From Spirochaetota bacterium (GTDB lineage: Bacteria; Spirochaetota; Spirochaetia; Treponematales; Treponemataceae): a stretch of 64,000 bases of DNA. The stretch lies in NCBI GenBank assembly GCA_023393015.1, contig JAEWMY010000007.1, forward strand, positions 1 to 64,000, in the 5' to 3' direction. Shown here one piece after another: positions 7,674 to 15,456 of the stretch. The first letter of the stretch is position 1, and every line of letters begins with the position of its first letter. A program made the position numbers and the translations under genes. The notes under the pieces were generated by a model, which ran no database searches, was not told the DNA's origin, and saw nothing but the letters and a program-made list of their open reading frames with translations.

Positions 7674-8972
7674 TCAGTCGATGATCTGGAAGCCCGCGTA
7701 GGCTTCCGAGCCGTGCTCGCCACGGTCGAGTCCGCCGATTTCCTCCTCGCGGCTGACGCGCACGCCGAGCGTCGCCTTGATGACGAGCCAGACGACGAGC
7801 GCCCCGACGAACGTAAACGCGCCGACCGCGGCGACGCCGATCGCCTGCGTTCCGAGGAGCTTCGTTCCGCCGCCGTAGAAAAGGCCGTTGCCCGTCGCGC
7901 TTCCGGTAATGCCGTCGATCGCGAAAAGCCCGACCGCGAGCGTTCCCCATACGCCGTTCGCGAGATGCACCGAGAGCGCTCCGACGGGGTCGTCGAGCTT
8001 GAGCTTGTCGAAGAATGGGACGGCGAACACGACGAGCGTTCCCGAAACGAGTCCGATGACCGCGGCGCCGGTGACGTCCACGAAGGCGCATCCGGCGGTG
8101 ACTCCGACAAGACCCGCGAGGGCGCCGTTGATGATCATGGAAAGGTCGGGCTTGCCCATCGCGAGCCACGCGACGATCGTAGAGGCTATGATGGCCGTGG
8201 CCGCCGCGGTGTTGGTTGTGACCGCGATGTGCGCGATGGCCGAGCCGTCGCCGACCGCCATGGTGGAGCCGGGGTTGAAGCCGAACCAGCCGAACCAGAG
8301 CACGAGGCCTCCGAGCGTGACCATCGACATGTTGTGGCCCATGATCGGGTGCACGGTTCCGTCCGCCCGATATTTACCGACGCGCGGACCGAGTACGATG
8401 ACGCCCGCGAGGGCGGCCCATCCGCCGACCGAGTGAACGACCGTGGAGCCCGCGAAATCCCAGAAGCCGAGCGACTGCAGCCAGCCTGCGCCCCATATCC
8501 AGTGACCGGTCACTGGATACATGAACGCGACGAGCGCGCACGCGAAGACGATGAACGACACGAGTTTGATGCGTTCCGCCACGGCGCCCGAGACGATGGT
8601 CGCCGCGGTTCCCGCGAAGACGAGCTGGAAGAAGAACTTCGCCCAGAAGGGGACGGCCGTCCACGAGATGGCGTCGAAGCCCTCGTCGACTCCGCCGTTC
8701 GCGAAGAAGATGTTTTTTAGCCCGACGAAGGGGTTGCCGTTCCCGAACATGAGTCCCCAGCCGATTATCCAGAAAGAGATCGAGGCGAGGGCGAAGACGA
8801 TGAAGTTTTTCGCGAGGATGTTGACCGCGTTCTTGCTCCGGCACAGGCCCGACTCGACCATCGCGAAGCCAAGATTCATGAAAAACACGAGGAATGCCGC
8901 GAAGAGCACCCATACCGTGTCCAGTCCTACGGAAAGCGTTTTCAGTAAGGCGACGTCGCCGACTGCGTCCAT
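7674..8972 (-). CDS. amt: Ammonium transporter Amt
   Basis: 432 residues with about 11 transmembrane helices. Family hallmarks are visible: the N-terminal FFMNLGFAMVESGLCRSKN, the twin pore histidines in STVVHSVGG and SVHLANGVWG, and FGWFGFNPGS. It conducts ammonium into the cell as a trimer and is gated by the neighbouring PII protein. A strong AAAGGAGGT ribosome site lies 6-7 bases before the ATG. First gene of the two-gene nitrogen operon. Confidence 0.96.
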   Translation of the reverse strand: MDAVGDVALLKTLSVGLDTVWVLFAAFLVFFMNLGFAMVESGLCRSKNAVNILAKNFIVFALASISFWIIGWGLMFGNGNPFVGLKNIFFANGGVDEGFDAISWTAVPFWAKFFFQLVFAGTAATIVSGAVAERIKLVSFIVFACALVAFMYPVTGHWIWGAGWLQSLGFWDFAGSTVVHSVGGWAALAGVIVLGPRVGKYRADGTVHPIMGHNMSMVTLGGLVLWFGWFGFNPGSTMAVGDGSAIAHIAVTTNTAAATAIIASTIVAWLAMGKPDLSMIINGALAGLVGVTAGCAFVDVTGAAVIGLVSGTLVVFAVPFFDKLKLDDPVGALSVHLANGVWGTLAVGLFAIDGITGSATGNGLFYGGGTKLLGTQAIGVAAVGAFTFVGALVVWLVIKATLGVRVSREEEIGGLDRGEHGSEAYAGFQIID

Positions 8973-8995
8973 AGGAACCTCCTTTGGTGGAAAGT

Positions 8996-9053
8996 GATCC
9001 TACGCCGTTGTAGTCGACTTGGGGAATGCGGAAGCGATCCCCGCGCCGTTGTA
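8996..9053 (-). promoter_or_regulatory. Direct repeat upstream of amt
   Basis: GATCCTACGCCGTTGTA (8996-9012) and GATCCCCGCGCCGTTGTA (9036-9053) are near-identical repeats 40-41 bp apart, that is, about four helical turns, immediately before the amt ribosome site. This could be a binding site for a nitrogen regulator. I see no clear sigma-54 box. Confidence 0.45.
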
Positions 9054-9124
9054 CGGATACTAGCCGAACCGCTCAGGATTCGTCAATACGCCGCGGTCGC
9101 CGGCGATCCTGGTCGCGGGCGACC

Positions 9125-9937
9125 CTAGTTGCCCGCGCCTTCATAGCGCGAGAGCCCGCGATAAAAAATCCAGCGCGCCAATAACGCGAGATAGAACGCC
9201 ACGAGCGGGGATGCCCACGCCGCCGCACCCCACGGCGCCTTGTCGAAGAGGTACACCGCGGGCAGGTAGCTGATGAAGGCGTAGGGAACGACGAAGATGA
9301 CGAAAATCTCGACGGCCTTTCCGAAGATGGACGCGGGATACTTCGCGAAGTCGGCGAGTTGGTAGACCATGAGCGGGAATGCGTTCGAGAAGGCCTTGAT
9401 CCAGAAGGACGAACAGTTCGCGGCGAACGAGATCGCCGTCCTGATCGCGCACGCCGACACGACGAAGACGGGTACGAACAGAATCTTGGCCGGCGTCCAC
9501 GCGATTAATCCGTGCGAGATCGACAGCGAGAAGAGCGTTACACCCATCGCCATGTTTCCGATTCCGTGGATGCCCATCGTATAAGTCAGTATCTGCAATA
9601 CGGGCGAGACGGGCCTGAGAAGTATGCGGTCCATGTCGCCCATGTTCACGAGAAAGGCCATCTGCCAGGCGCCCTCGAAGGCGAACGACACGAGTCCCTC
9701 GGAGAAGAAGATGAGCGAGAGCATGGCGATGATCTCCCAGCGGGTCCAGCCCTGAATGGAGGGCACGCGCGAGAACAGCACGGTGAGAAAGAGGAAGCCG
9801 AGCGCCTGCATCGAAGCGCCCGCGATGAAGAGGATAAGCGAGTCGAGCTTGTATTCAAGCTTGATTTTCGTGTTCTGCGCGAGAAACCTGAAAAAAAGCC
9901 AAACGGTCCGCGCGATCATCCGGTCGTATCGCCTCAC
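9125..9937 (-). CDS. ABC-2 type exporter permease, second subunit
   Basis: 270 residues with about six hydrophobic helices and the pattern of the ABC-2 membrane family (NMGDMDRILLRPVSPVLQI is the conserved cytoplasmic loop before the central helices). The start is GTG at 9937, preceded by GGGAGG 5 bases upstream. It follows the other permease gene by one base. With its partner and the ATPase it forms a complete ABC exporter; the substrate is unknown. Confidence 0.85.
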   Translation of the reverse strand: MRRYDRMIARTVWLFFRFLAQNTKIKLEYKLDSLILFIAGASMQALGFLFLTVLFSRVPSIQGWTRWEIIAMLSLIFFSEGLVSFAFEGAWQMAFLVNMGDMDRILLRPVSPVLQILTYTMGIHGIGNMAMGVTLFSLSISHGLIAWTPAKILFVPVFVVSACAIRTAISFAANCSSFWIKAFSNAFPLMVYQLADFAKYPASIFGKAVEIFVIFVVPYAFISYLPAVYLFDKAPWGAAAWASPLVAFYLALLARWIFYRGLSRYEGAGN

Positions 9938-9938
9938 G

Positions 9939-10736
9939 TCAACCTCCCTGAATCGTGATTTTCCGCATCGCCCGCGACCACACGAGGCGCGAGAGGAACC
10001 ACAGGATCACGACCCACGCGAGGCCGACGCCCAGCGCGCGCGCGAGGTCTTGTCCCGCGAGCCGTCCGGTGAAGGCGTTCGCGGGCACTGACACGATGGA
10101 CCTGAACGGAAGCCACTCGGCGATTCCCCTGAGCCAGTCAGGGAAGAGCGCGATCGGAATGAGGGCCCCGGAGAAAAAATCGGTAAGCGCCTTTCGGAGC
10201 CAGCTGACGCCCATGAGGCTCGTCGTCCAGAAGCACGTGAGGCCGAAGGCGTACACCATGAGGAATTTCGTCGCCATCGACACGAGCGTCGCCGCGACGA
10301 ACCCGGTCCAGGCGAGCGGCGTTCCCGGCATGACCGTCGAGCCCGTCGCGAAGGCGAAACCGAGGCAGGCGACGCCGATGATGACCCCCTCGCTCATCGA
10401 GTTTCCGAGCGTGATCGAAAGGCTCGCCTTCTGGTAGTCGACGGGCCTGAGGAGCTCGCAGGCGATGTTGCCCGTCCTGATTTGCCGCGAAATTCGGAAC
10501 TCGCTCGACATCGAGACGAGCGCGCTCAGGAAGAGCGAGACGATGAGATAGCTTTTCATTTCCTCCCAGCCGTAGTCGCCTACGGTGTCGCGGCCCGAGT
10601 ATACCGCCGACCAGATGCAGAAGATAACGGTATAGGTAATAACCGCCGAAAGCATGTTGACCAGGTACGACACGCGGTACGCGAGCGTCTCCTGGATCGC
10701 GAGCGCGGTATGTCTCCAGTACTTCCGCGCGTTCAA
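9939..10736 (-). CDS. ABC-2 type exporter permease, first subunit
   Basis: 265 residues with six predicted membrane helices. MSSEFRISRQIRTGNIACELLRPVDYQK is the same conserved loop seen in the second permease, so the two are a heterodimeric pair. The start is TTG at 10736, sharing TTGA with the stop of the ATPase gene; the frame further upstream runs through the ATPase and is not used. Relatives are annotated as ABC-2 family or daunorubicin-type exporters. Confidence 0.83.
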   Translation of the reverse strand: MNARKYWRHTALAIQETLAYRVSYLVNMLSAVITYTVIFCIWSAVYSGRDTVGDYGWEEMKSYLIVSLFLSALVSMSSEFRISRQIRTGNIACELLRPVDYQKASLSITLGNSMSEGVIIGVACLGFAFATGSTVMPGTPLAWTGFVAATLVSMATKFLMVYAFGLTCFWTTSLMGVSWLRKALTDFFSGALIPIALFPDWLRGIAEWLPFRSIVSVPANAFTGRLAGQDLARALGVGLAWVVILWFLSRLVWSRAMRKITIQGG

Positions 10737-11794
10737 GCGTCCGCCCTTTTCGCGCTTGGCGTGCCGATGTCGCCTGACGATTTCGAGGCGTCGGACAGTT
10801 CCAGCTTGCCCTCGTACACGTTCTTGATCACGCGCTCGATGTCCGGCTCGTCGATGCGGAAGTCGACCACGTCGCCCGAGGCGATCGCGAGCGAGATGAC
10901 GTCCTTCGCGGAAAGCGCGAACCGGTCGAATTCGATCGAAGCCTCCCGATCGCTCGAGGAGATTATCTCGAGATCCGGGTGCTTGCCGAGCTTCCGGGCG
11001 AAATCGGCCGTGTCCGAGGCCAGCCTGAGGTGCATGGTGCGCGATCGCACGCAGCGGTCGAGGAGGTCCTTGAGCGCGCCGTCGTAGATGATCGTTCCCC
11101 GGTCGATGACGACGAGCCGTTTGCACACGTCCTTGATGTCGTCGAGATCGTGCGAGGTGAGGAGTATCGTCACGCCGCGGTCGCGGTTGACGGTGGAAAG
11201 GAATTCGCGGATACGCTCGCGGACCGCGATGTCGAGGCCGATCGTCGGTTCGTCGAGGAATACGACCGCGGGGTCGTGCAGGAACGACAGCGCGAGATCG
11301 GCCCGCATCCGCTGTCCGAGCGAAAGCTTCCGCGCCGAAGACGCCATGAATTCGGCGAGCCCGAGAACCTCGGTAAGATACGCGAGATTATCCTCGTAGC
11401 GTCGTTTCGGAATGGCGTAGATGTCCCTGAGGAGGGTGAAGGATTCCGATACCGGGATGTCCCACCACAGTTGCGTGCGCTGTCCGAAGACGACTCCCAT
11501 CCGTTTGGTGTTTTCCATGCGGTCTCGATAGGGATTCATGCCGTTGACGCCGACGGTTCCCGCGCTCGGTTTCAGTATTCCGGTAAGCATCTTGATCGTG
11601 GTCGACTTGCCCGCGCCGTTCGGCCCGACGTAGGCTACCGTCTCTCCGGGTTCGATGGAAAGATTGACGTCCCGCACCGCGCCGATCTCCCTGAAAACCG
11701 GTTTGAATACGTGCTTGACCGCACCCGCAAGCCCCGGTTCCTTGACCGCGCTCTGATAGGTTTTACAAAGCCCCTTTGCCTCGATTATTGCCAT
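10733..11794 (-). CDS. ABC exporter ATPase (ABC-2 type)
   Basis: 353 residues. Walker A GPNGAGKSTT, signature LSLGQRMRADLALSFL, Walker B VVFLDEPTIGLD and the switch histidine in TSHDLDD are all intact. The signature LSLGQ and the extra N-terminal stretch (residues 12-35) resemble the NatA/YhaQ-like or DrrA-like branch. The roughly 90-residue C-terminal extension is usual for that branch. First gene of the exporter operon, with both permeases downstream and coupled by overlap. Confidence 0.93.
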   Translation of the reverse strand: MAIIEAKGLCKTYQSAVKEPGLAGAVKHVFKPVFREIGAVRDVNLSIEPGETVAYVGPNGAGKSTTIKMLTGILKPSAGTVGVNGMNPYRDRMENTKRMGVVFGQRTQLWWDIPVSESFTLLRDIYAIPKRRYEDNLAYLTEVLGLAEFMASSARKLSLGQRMRADLALSFLHDPAVVFLDEPTIGLDIAVRERIREFLSTVNRDRGVTILLTSHDLDDIKDVCKRLVVIDRGTIIYDGALKDLLDRCVRSRTMHLRLASDTADFARKLGKHPDLEIISSSDREASIEFDRFALSAKDVISLAIASGDVVDFRIDEPDIERVIKNVYEGKLELSDASKSSGDIGTPSAKRADA

Positions 11795-11841
11795 ACCGTG
11801 ATCATAGCAACCTCTCGTGATCGTGGGAAGACCTCGGATGA

Positions 11842-11895
11842 ATATTTATACAAAAATAGTGTGTTAGCCGGGGTTGCTATGCATATTTATACAAA
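11842..11895 (-). promoter_or_regulatory. Repeated AT-rich promoter-like boxes before the ABC exporter
   Basis: The 13-bp sequence TTTGTATAAATAT (minus strand) occurs twice, at 11842-11854 and 11883-11895, 41 bp apart in a GC-rich genome. Each contains a TATAAA -10-like core, so these may be tandem promoters or a repeated regulator site for the exporter operon. Confidence 0.45.
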
Positions 11896-11940
11896 CTTTT
11901 GCATTCGCGTGTGTCGTAAAATCTCCATTTCTCCCTCATC

Positions 11941-11970
11941 TTGACCCCGCCCCCCGTATTCCGCTATAGT
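11941..11970 (+). promoter_or_regulatory. tRNA promoter
   Basis: TTGACC (11941-11946) and TATAGT (11965-11970) with 18-bp spacing, about 52 bp before the tRNA. Good sigma-70 match. Confidence 0.65.
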
Positions 11971-12022
11971 GACCGAGCATTTCCATCAGTCAGTCATCCC
12001 GTTTTACGCCGGGAATGCGCCC

Positions 12023-12096
12023 GGGCCTATAGCTCAGTTGGTTAGAGCTGCGGACTCATAATCCGTCGGTCCCTGGTTCAAGTCCAGGTGGGCCCA
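12023..12096 (+). tRNA. tRNA with CAU anticodon (Ile2 or elongator Met)
   Basis: 74 bases fold into a full cloverleaf: acceptor GGGCCTA/TGGGCCC with one wobble pair, D arm GCTC...GAGC, anticodon stem GCGGA/TCCGT with loop CTCATAA (anticodon CAU), and T arm CCTGG/CCAGG with loop TTCAAGT. The discriminator is A and CCA is not encoded. A CAU anticodon is read as Met, or as Ile for AUA codons when C34 carries lysidine. The absence of initiator features (it has a paired first base and no GGG/CCC anticodon stem) excludes fMet. I favour Ile2 or elongator Met without being able to decide. Confidence 0.93.
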
Positions 12097-12098
12097 TT

Positions 12099-12139
12099 AA
12101 AAAACCGCCTTACCCCTACGGGGTGGGGCGGTTTTTTAT
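12099..12139 (+). terminator. tRNA terminator, bidirectional
   Basis: Long stem (AAAACCGCC, two wobble pairs, CCCC against GGGG...GGCGGTTTT) with a 3-base loop, A-rich on the left and T6 on the right. It begins 2 bases after the tRNA. Confidence 0.92.
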
Positions 12140-12194
12140 TTGGGGGCCCACCTGGACTTGAACCGGATGCCCCGCGCCGCCTTTGCGGCGAAAA

Positions 12195-12212
12195 GGCGCC
12201 ATGGATGGCGCC
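12195..12212. repeat. 18-bp palindrome
   Basis: GGCGCCAT-GG-ATGGCGCC, directly after a second small hairpin (CGCCGC/GCGGCG), inside the tRNA-copy array. The GCCATGGATG core appears again at about 12415-12425 and 42110-42120. Confidence 0.6.
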
Positions 12213-12289
12213 GACAGGGGCAGGAGGCGGCCCGGCGTGAGCGCGCAGGACGCGCGCGAATGAAGGGCAAGTCCAGGTGGGCCCAGTAG

Positions 12290-12317
12290 AAAAAGCCGTC
12301 CTTCGGGACGGCTTTTT
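12290..12317. terminator. Bidirectional terminator hairpin inside the array
   Basis: Stem GCCGTCC/GGACGGC with a stable TTCG tetraloop, five A on the left and five T on the right. It sits between the direct and the inverted tRNA-end copies, just as the true tRNA terminator sits between the first two. Confidence 0.85.
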
Positions 12318-12321
12318 CTTT

Positions 12322-12347
12322 GGAGTTTCCGCGTCCGCGGAAACTCC
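12322..12347. repeat. 12-bp-arm palindrome
   Basis: GGAGTTTCCGCG and CGCGGAAACTCC separated by two bases, immediately after the second terminator. Confidence 0.7.
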
Positions 12348-12380
12348 CCAGCTGAATAAAGAAGGCCCACCTGGACTTGA

Positions 12381-12859
12381 TCGGAGGAGACCGCCGACTG
12401 AGGGGAGGAGGAGGTGCCATGGATGCGCGGTTCGCCGAAGGCGAACACGTTCAATGAATTTCCTTATCCGGTTATAGTTTGCGCGATCCTTGGTCTTTCC
12501 CTACGCATGCCGAGCGGCACCGTATCGTTGAGAAAACCGTCGAGCGTATGTACTCTGCGACGCGCTCGAGGAAAAGACCGACGAGCGAACGGCGAAGGAG
12601 TGCGCGTTGTCTGAGGCGGTGGCGGCTCTCGTGTAGGCGGGATCTTTGCGAAACGCGAGTTCGCCCTGCTACATCTCTCGCACGCGGCGGCTCCGCGCGA
12701 CGACTCTCGCCGATCTTTGCGCCCTCTGCCTCGATCTTTGTAGTTTTCGAAATACGCGTGGGCGATGGATATACTCGGGGCGATCGTGGAGGGGCGCGTC
12801 CGCTTGCCGGACTTTTGGCGGGGATGTACACTATCGTTTGAGGATACGGGATCAAGAAC
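12381..12859. other. Gap without recognisable gene
   Basis: About 480 bp between the tRNA-copy array and the AraC gene. It holds a small hairpin (GTTCGCC-GAA-GGCGAAC near 12430) and several short open frames with no start signals or family resemblance. It probably includes the promoter of the AraC gene, but no box stands out. Possibly decayed sequence. Confidence 0.5.
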
Positions 12860-13741
12860 ATGAGAGACATCCAGAAAATACGGCGGCTTGTCGGCGATAT
12901 CTCCTCGGAGCAAATGGTGCATGTCGATTGCGCCGTTACCGACGAGCTCGGCGCGTTCATGCCCGTGACGGGGCAATGCCGGTACGCGACCACTCCCGAG
13001 CACGCGCATCCCGTGTGGTCCTTCATCGTGTCCTTCGACGGGTATTGCCGCACGAGAATCGGCTCGACTTTCCACGACTCGATCCCTTCCACCATTTTCG
13101 CCATGGCGCCCGACACGCCTCATCAGGAGCTGCCGTCGGAGACGCTGTCCCGTTACGTGGCGGTGATGATCGACACCGACTTTCTGCGGTCACAGCTGGC
13201 CGTCTACGGGAAATCGCCCGGTGAGATCCGTAACGCCGCGGTTTGTCCGTCCAGTCAGCGGTTGATCGACGAGCTCAAAGAGTTCATGACCGAGTACGAG
13301 GAAGCCGTTCCGGGTTTCGACGCCATGCTGAAGGCAAGCGCGCTGAAAATCGCGCATCTTATCATCCGTCAATTCCTCGAGATCAGGCATCCCGACTGCG
13401 TGATCGTCCACCGGATGGCGATCAACAAGGCGCTGGATTTTTTAAACGAGAAGTACGGCGAAAAAATTTCGATTCACGACCTGGCGGCCGCCGCCGGATG
13501 TTCCGTTTCCCATTTTTCCCGGTTATTCAAGGACGAAACGGGACTCGCCCCCTCGGACTACGTCATGAAAGTCAGATTGGACTGCGCAAAGCGAATGCTG
13601 CGTGCCGATGAGGACTCGGTGACGCGGATCGCGCTCGCGTGCGGATTCAACAGTTCCGCCTATTTCTCCCACTGCTTCTCCCGCGCGTTCGGCGTCTCGC
13701 CGTCGGATTACCGTAAATCATTGGAAATATCACAAAATTGA
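12860..13741 (+). CDS. AraC-family transcriptional regulator
   Basis: 293 residues. The N-terminal half is a cupin-like sensing region (HAHPVWSFIVSFDGY; MAPDTPHQE). The C-terminal 100 residues carry the two AraC helix-turn-helix units: KISIHDLAAAAGCSVSHFSRLFKDETGLAPSDYV and VTRIALACGFNSSAYFSHCFSRAFGVSPSDYRK. AraC proteins of this type usually activate nearby transport or catabolic genes in response to a sugar or similar ligand. The next gene on the strand (PNPOx-like) starts 57 bp later and could be a target or operon partner. Confidence 0.92.
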   Translation: MRDIQKIRRLVGDISSEQMVHVDCAVTDELGAFMPVTGQCRYATTPEHAHPVWSFIVSFDGYCRTRIGSTFHDSIPSTIFAMAPDTPHQELPSETLSRYVAVMIDTDFLRSQLAVYGKSPGEIRNAAVCPSSQRLIDELKEFMTEYEEAVPGFDAMLKASALKIAHLIIRQFLEIRHPDCVIVHRMAINKALDFLNEKYGEKISIHDLAAAAGCSVSHFSRLFKDETGLAPSDYVMKVRLDCAKRMLRADEDSVTRIALACGFNSSAYFSHCFSRAFGVSPSDYRKSLEISQN

Positions 13742-13798
13742 TCGCTTTTAATCGAATAGTGAAAGATCTGGACGTGGCCCATACGATATCGTGTTCTC

Positions 13799-14233
13799 AT
13801 GAAAACAATCGATGAAGTCATTGAGTTCGCGAACCAGAATCCTTCCGCTTGGGTCGCGACGTCGGCTGACGGACAGCCCCACGTACGGGCCATGGCGATG
13901 TGGTTCGCCGACACGACGGGATTCTATTTTCACACGGGCAGCCAAAAGAGGCTCTTCGCGCAATTGACCGGGAATCCGAGAATCGAAGTCGGTTTCCAGC
14001 GCCATGGCGACATGGGGTCGATGCAAATGGTGCGCGTAACCGGCGGCATCGAGGAAGTCAGGGACGATACCCTCGTTAAGAAACTCTATGAAGATCGTCC
14101 GTGGCTCAACGCGGTTTTCGCCGCGTATCCCAATGACCGGCTGTTCCTCTTCAGGATCGCCCACGGCGAGGCGCAGTATTGGGATATGAGCCGCAATTGC
14201 CGGGAGAAGGACATACCGCCCGTACTCTTTTGA
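13799..14233 (+). CDS. Pyridoxamine 5'-phosphate oxidase family protein
   Basis: 144 residues forming the split-barrel flavin-binding fold: WVATSADGQPHVRAMAMWF, the turn FYFHTGSQKRLFAQLTGNPRIEVGF, and a C-terminal strand pair ending YWDMS. Short single-domain members bind FMN, F420 or heme-like cofactors and are often general-stress or uncharacterised reductases, not true PdxH. Follows the AraC gene. No strong ribosome site is seen before the ATG. Confidence 0.8.
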   Translation: MKTIDEVIEFANQNPSAWVATSADGQPHVRAMAMWFADTTGFYFHTGSQKRLFAQLTGNPRIEVGFQRHGDMGSMQMVRVTGGIEEVRDDTLVKKLYEDRPWLNAVFAAYPNDRLFLFRIAHGEAQYWDMSRNCREKDIPPVLF

Positions 14234-14367
14234 TACAAGCCGTAGGGTAGGGGTTGAAACGCCGCGGCGTCATGCCGGAACCGATTGATGCCGGGGAAAC
14301 CGGTTCTCGGCAAAACGCATGGCGCCCGATTATCTTTCGTCCTGTAACAGTATTCTCTCCTGACGGA

Positions 14368-15456
14368 TCAGCCCTTTACGGAACCGGCCATGAGTCCCCG
14401 TACGAAGAAACGCTGGAGACCGAAGAATACGGCAAGCGGCAGAAGCATGCTCAGGAACGCGCCGGATGTAAGCAAGTGCCAATCCTGGCCCTTTTCCCCG
14501 ATCATGGACGCCAGCGCGCTGGTTACGACCCGGTGCCGGTCTCCCAGGAAGATGAGGGCAACGAGATAGTCGTTCCATACCCAGAGAAACTGGAAAATGG
14601 CGAAGCTTGCCAGCGCCGGTACCGACATGGGGAGTACGAGCCAGACAAAAGTCGTGAACGGCGTCGCTCCGTCAATATAGGCCGATTCGAACACGTCCCG
14701 GGGCAGGGTGCTTATATAGTTATACAAAAGATAGATCGCAAGCGGCAGGCCGAAGCCGGTATGCGCAAGCCACATGCTGACAAACGAACCGGTCAGTCCC
14801 CAGCGGGTAAAGTCCTGGAGTACCGGGATAAGGGCAATCTGCAGGGGAACGACAAGAAGCGCGACCACCATGACAAACAGGGGTTTTCGTCCAGGAAAAC
14901 TCATCCAGGCAAAGGCGTAGGCGGCAAACGCCGCGATAAGTATCGGAATAACGGTAGCCGGTACGCTGACCGCTATGGAGTTCATTACCGCACCGGAAAA
15001 ATCATTGCCTTCGCGGGTAATGGTGTTTCCGGTCGCGTCGGTAAAGGTGATGGTTCCTCCGGTAAGTACGTCACGGTAGTTTCCAAGCGTAAGGTTGGCG
15101 CCGAAGCCGACCCATTTTCGTTCGAAAACGTCAACACGCCGCGAACGTTTGTTTCCGTACCAGCGCAGTGTTTTCTTTTCCGTAACGGCAATCCCTTCCC
15201 GCCATTCCGCGAAAGAGGCGGTATATCCATCAATGGTAATCGGTCCGTTCGCGTCAAGATCGTCCGGAAGCGTTATTTCCCGCGTCTTTACATTCTCCCG
15301 ATGCGGCAACACGGACCACCATCCGGAAGCGTAAATATCGGCAGGGTCACGGAACGAAGTAACAAAGACCCCGACGGAAGGAATAAACCATGCCAGCACG
15401 ATCAGCACAAGCACGAGCGTGACAACGAGTCGTCCCGGAGAAAATTTCTTTTTCAT
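14368..15456 (-). CDS. Sugar ABC transporter permease (MalG/AglG-like)
   Basis: 362 residues. One N-terminal helix, then a long extracytoplasmic loop of about 120 residues, then five further helices. The cytoplasmic EAA loop ESAYIDGATPFTTFVWLVLPM contacts the ATPase. The long loop after helix 1 is characteristic of AglG-like permeases of alpha-glucoside importers. The start overlaps the stop of the preceding permease (ATGA). Last gene of the LacI operon. No ATPase gene follows, so a shared MsiK/MalK-type ATPase elsewhere is probably used. Confidence 0.9.
   Translation of the reverse strand: MKKKFSPGRLVVTLVLVLIVLAWFIPSVGVFVTSFRDPADIYASGWWSVLPHRENVKTREITLPDDLDANGPITIDGYTASFAEWREGIAVTEKKTLRWYGNKRSRRVDVFERKWVGFGANLTLGNYRDVLTGGTITFTDATGNTITREGNDFSGAVMNSIAVSVPATVIPILIAAFAAYAFAWMSFPGRKPLFVMVVALLVVPLQIALIPVLQDFTRWGLTGSFVSMWLAHTGFGLPLAIYLLYNYISTLPRDVFESAYIDGATPFTTFVWLVLPMSVPALASFAIFQFLWVWNDYLVALIFLGDRHRVVTSALASMIGEKGQDWHLLTSGAFLSMLLPLAVFFGLQRFFVRGLMAGSVKG

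Larger units (their letters stand above)
12144..12380. repeat. Array of partial tRNA 3'-end copies in alternating orientation
   Basis: The 17-bp core TCAAGTCCAGGTGGGCC from the tRNA 3' end recurs three times after the gene: inverted at 12144-12164 (21 bp match), direct at 12268-12285 (18 bp) and inverted at 12364-12380 (17 bp). The tRNA copy and first inverted copy flank one terminator hairpin; the direct and last inverted copy flank a second. No other part of the tRNA is repeated. tRNA 3' ends are common integrase attachment sites, so these may be leftover att-like duplications. No integrase gene is present. Confidence 0.85.

Noticed and set aside
7446..8720. 424-residue plus-strand frame
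   Set aside because: Opposite strand of amt-glnK, very rich in Arg and Asp and with no recognisable fold.
12023..12380. Integrated mobile element at the tRNA
   Set aside because: Despite att-like copies, no integrase, transposase or cargo gene lies between them; recorded as a repeat array only.
12464..13123. Minus-strand frames of 214-219 residues near the AraC gene
   Set aside because: They overlap the AraC gene antisense and carry no family features.
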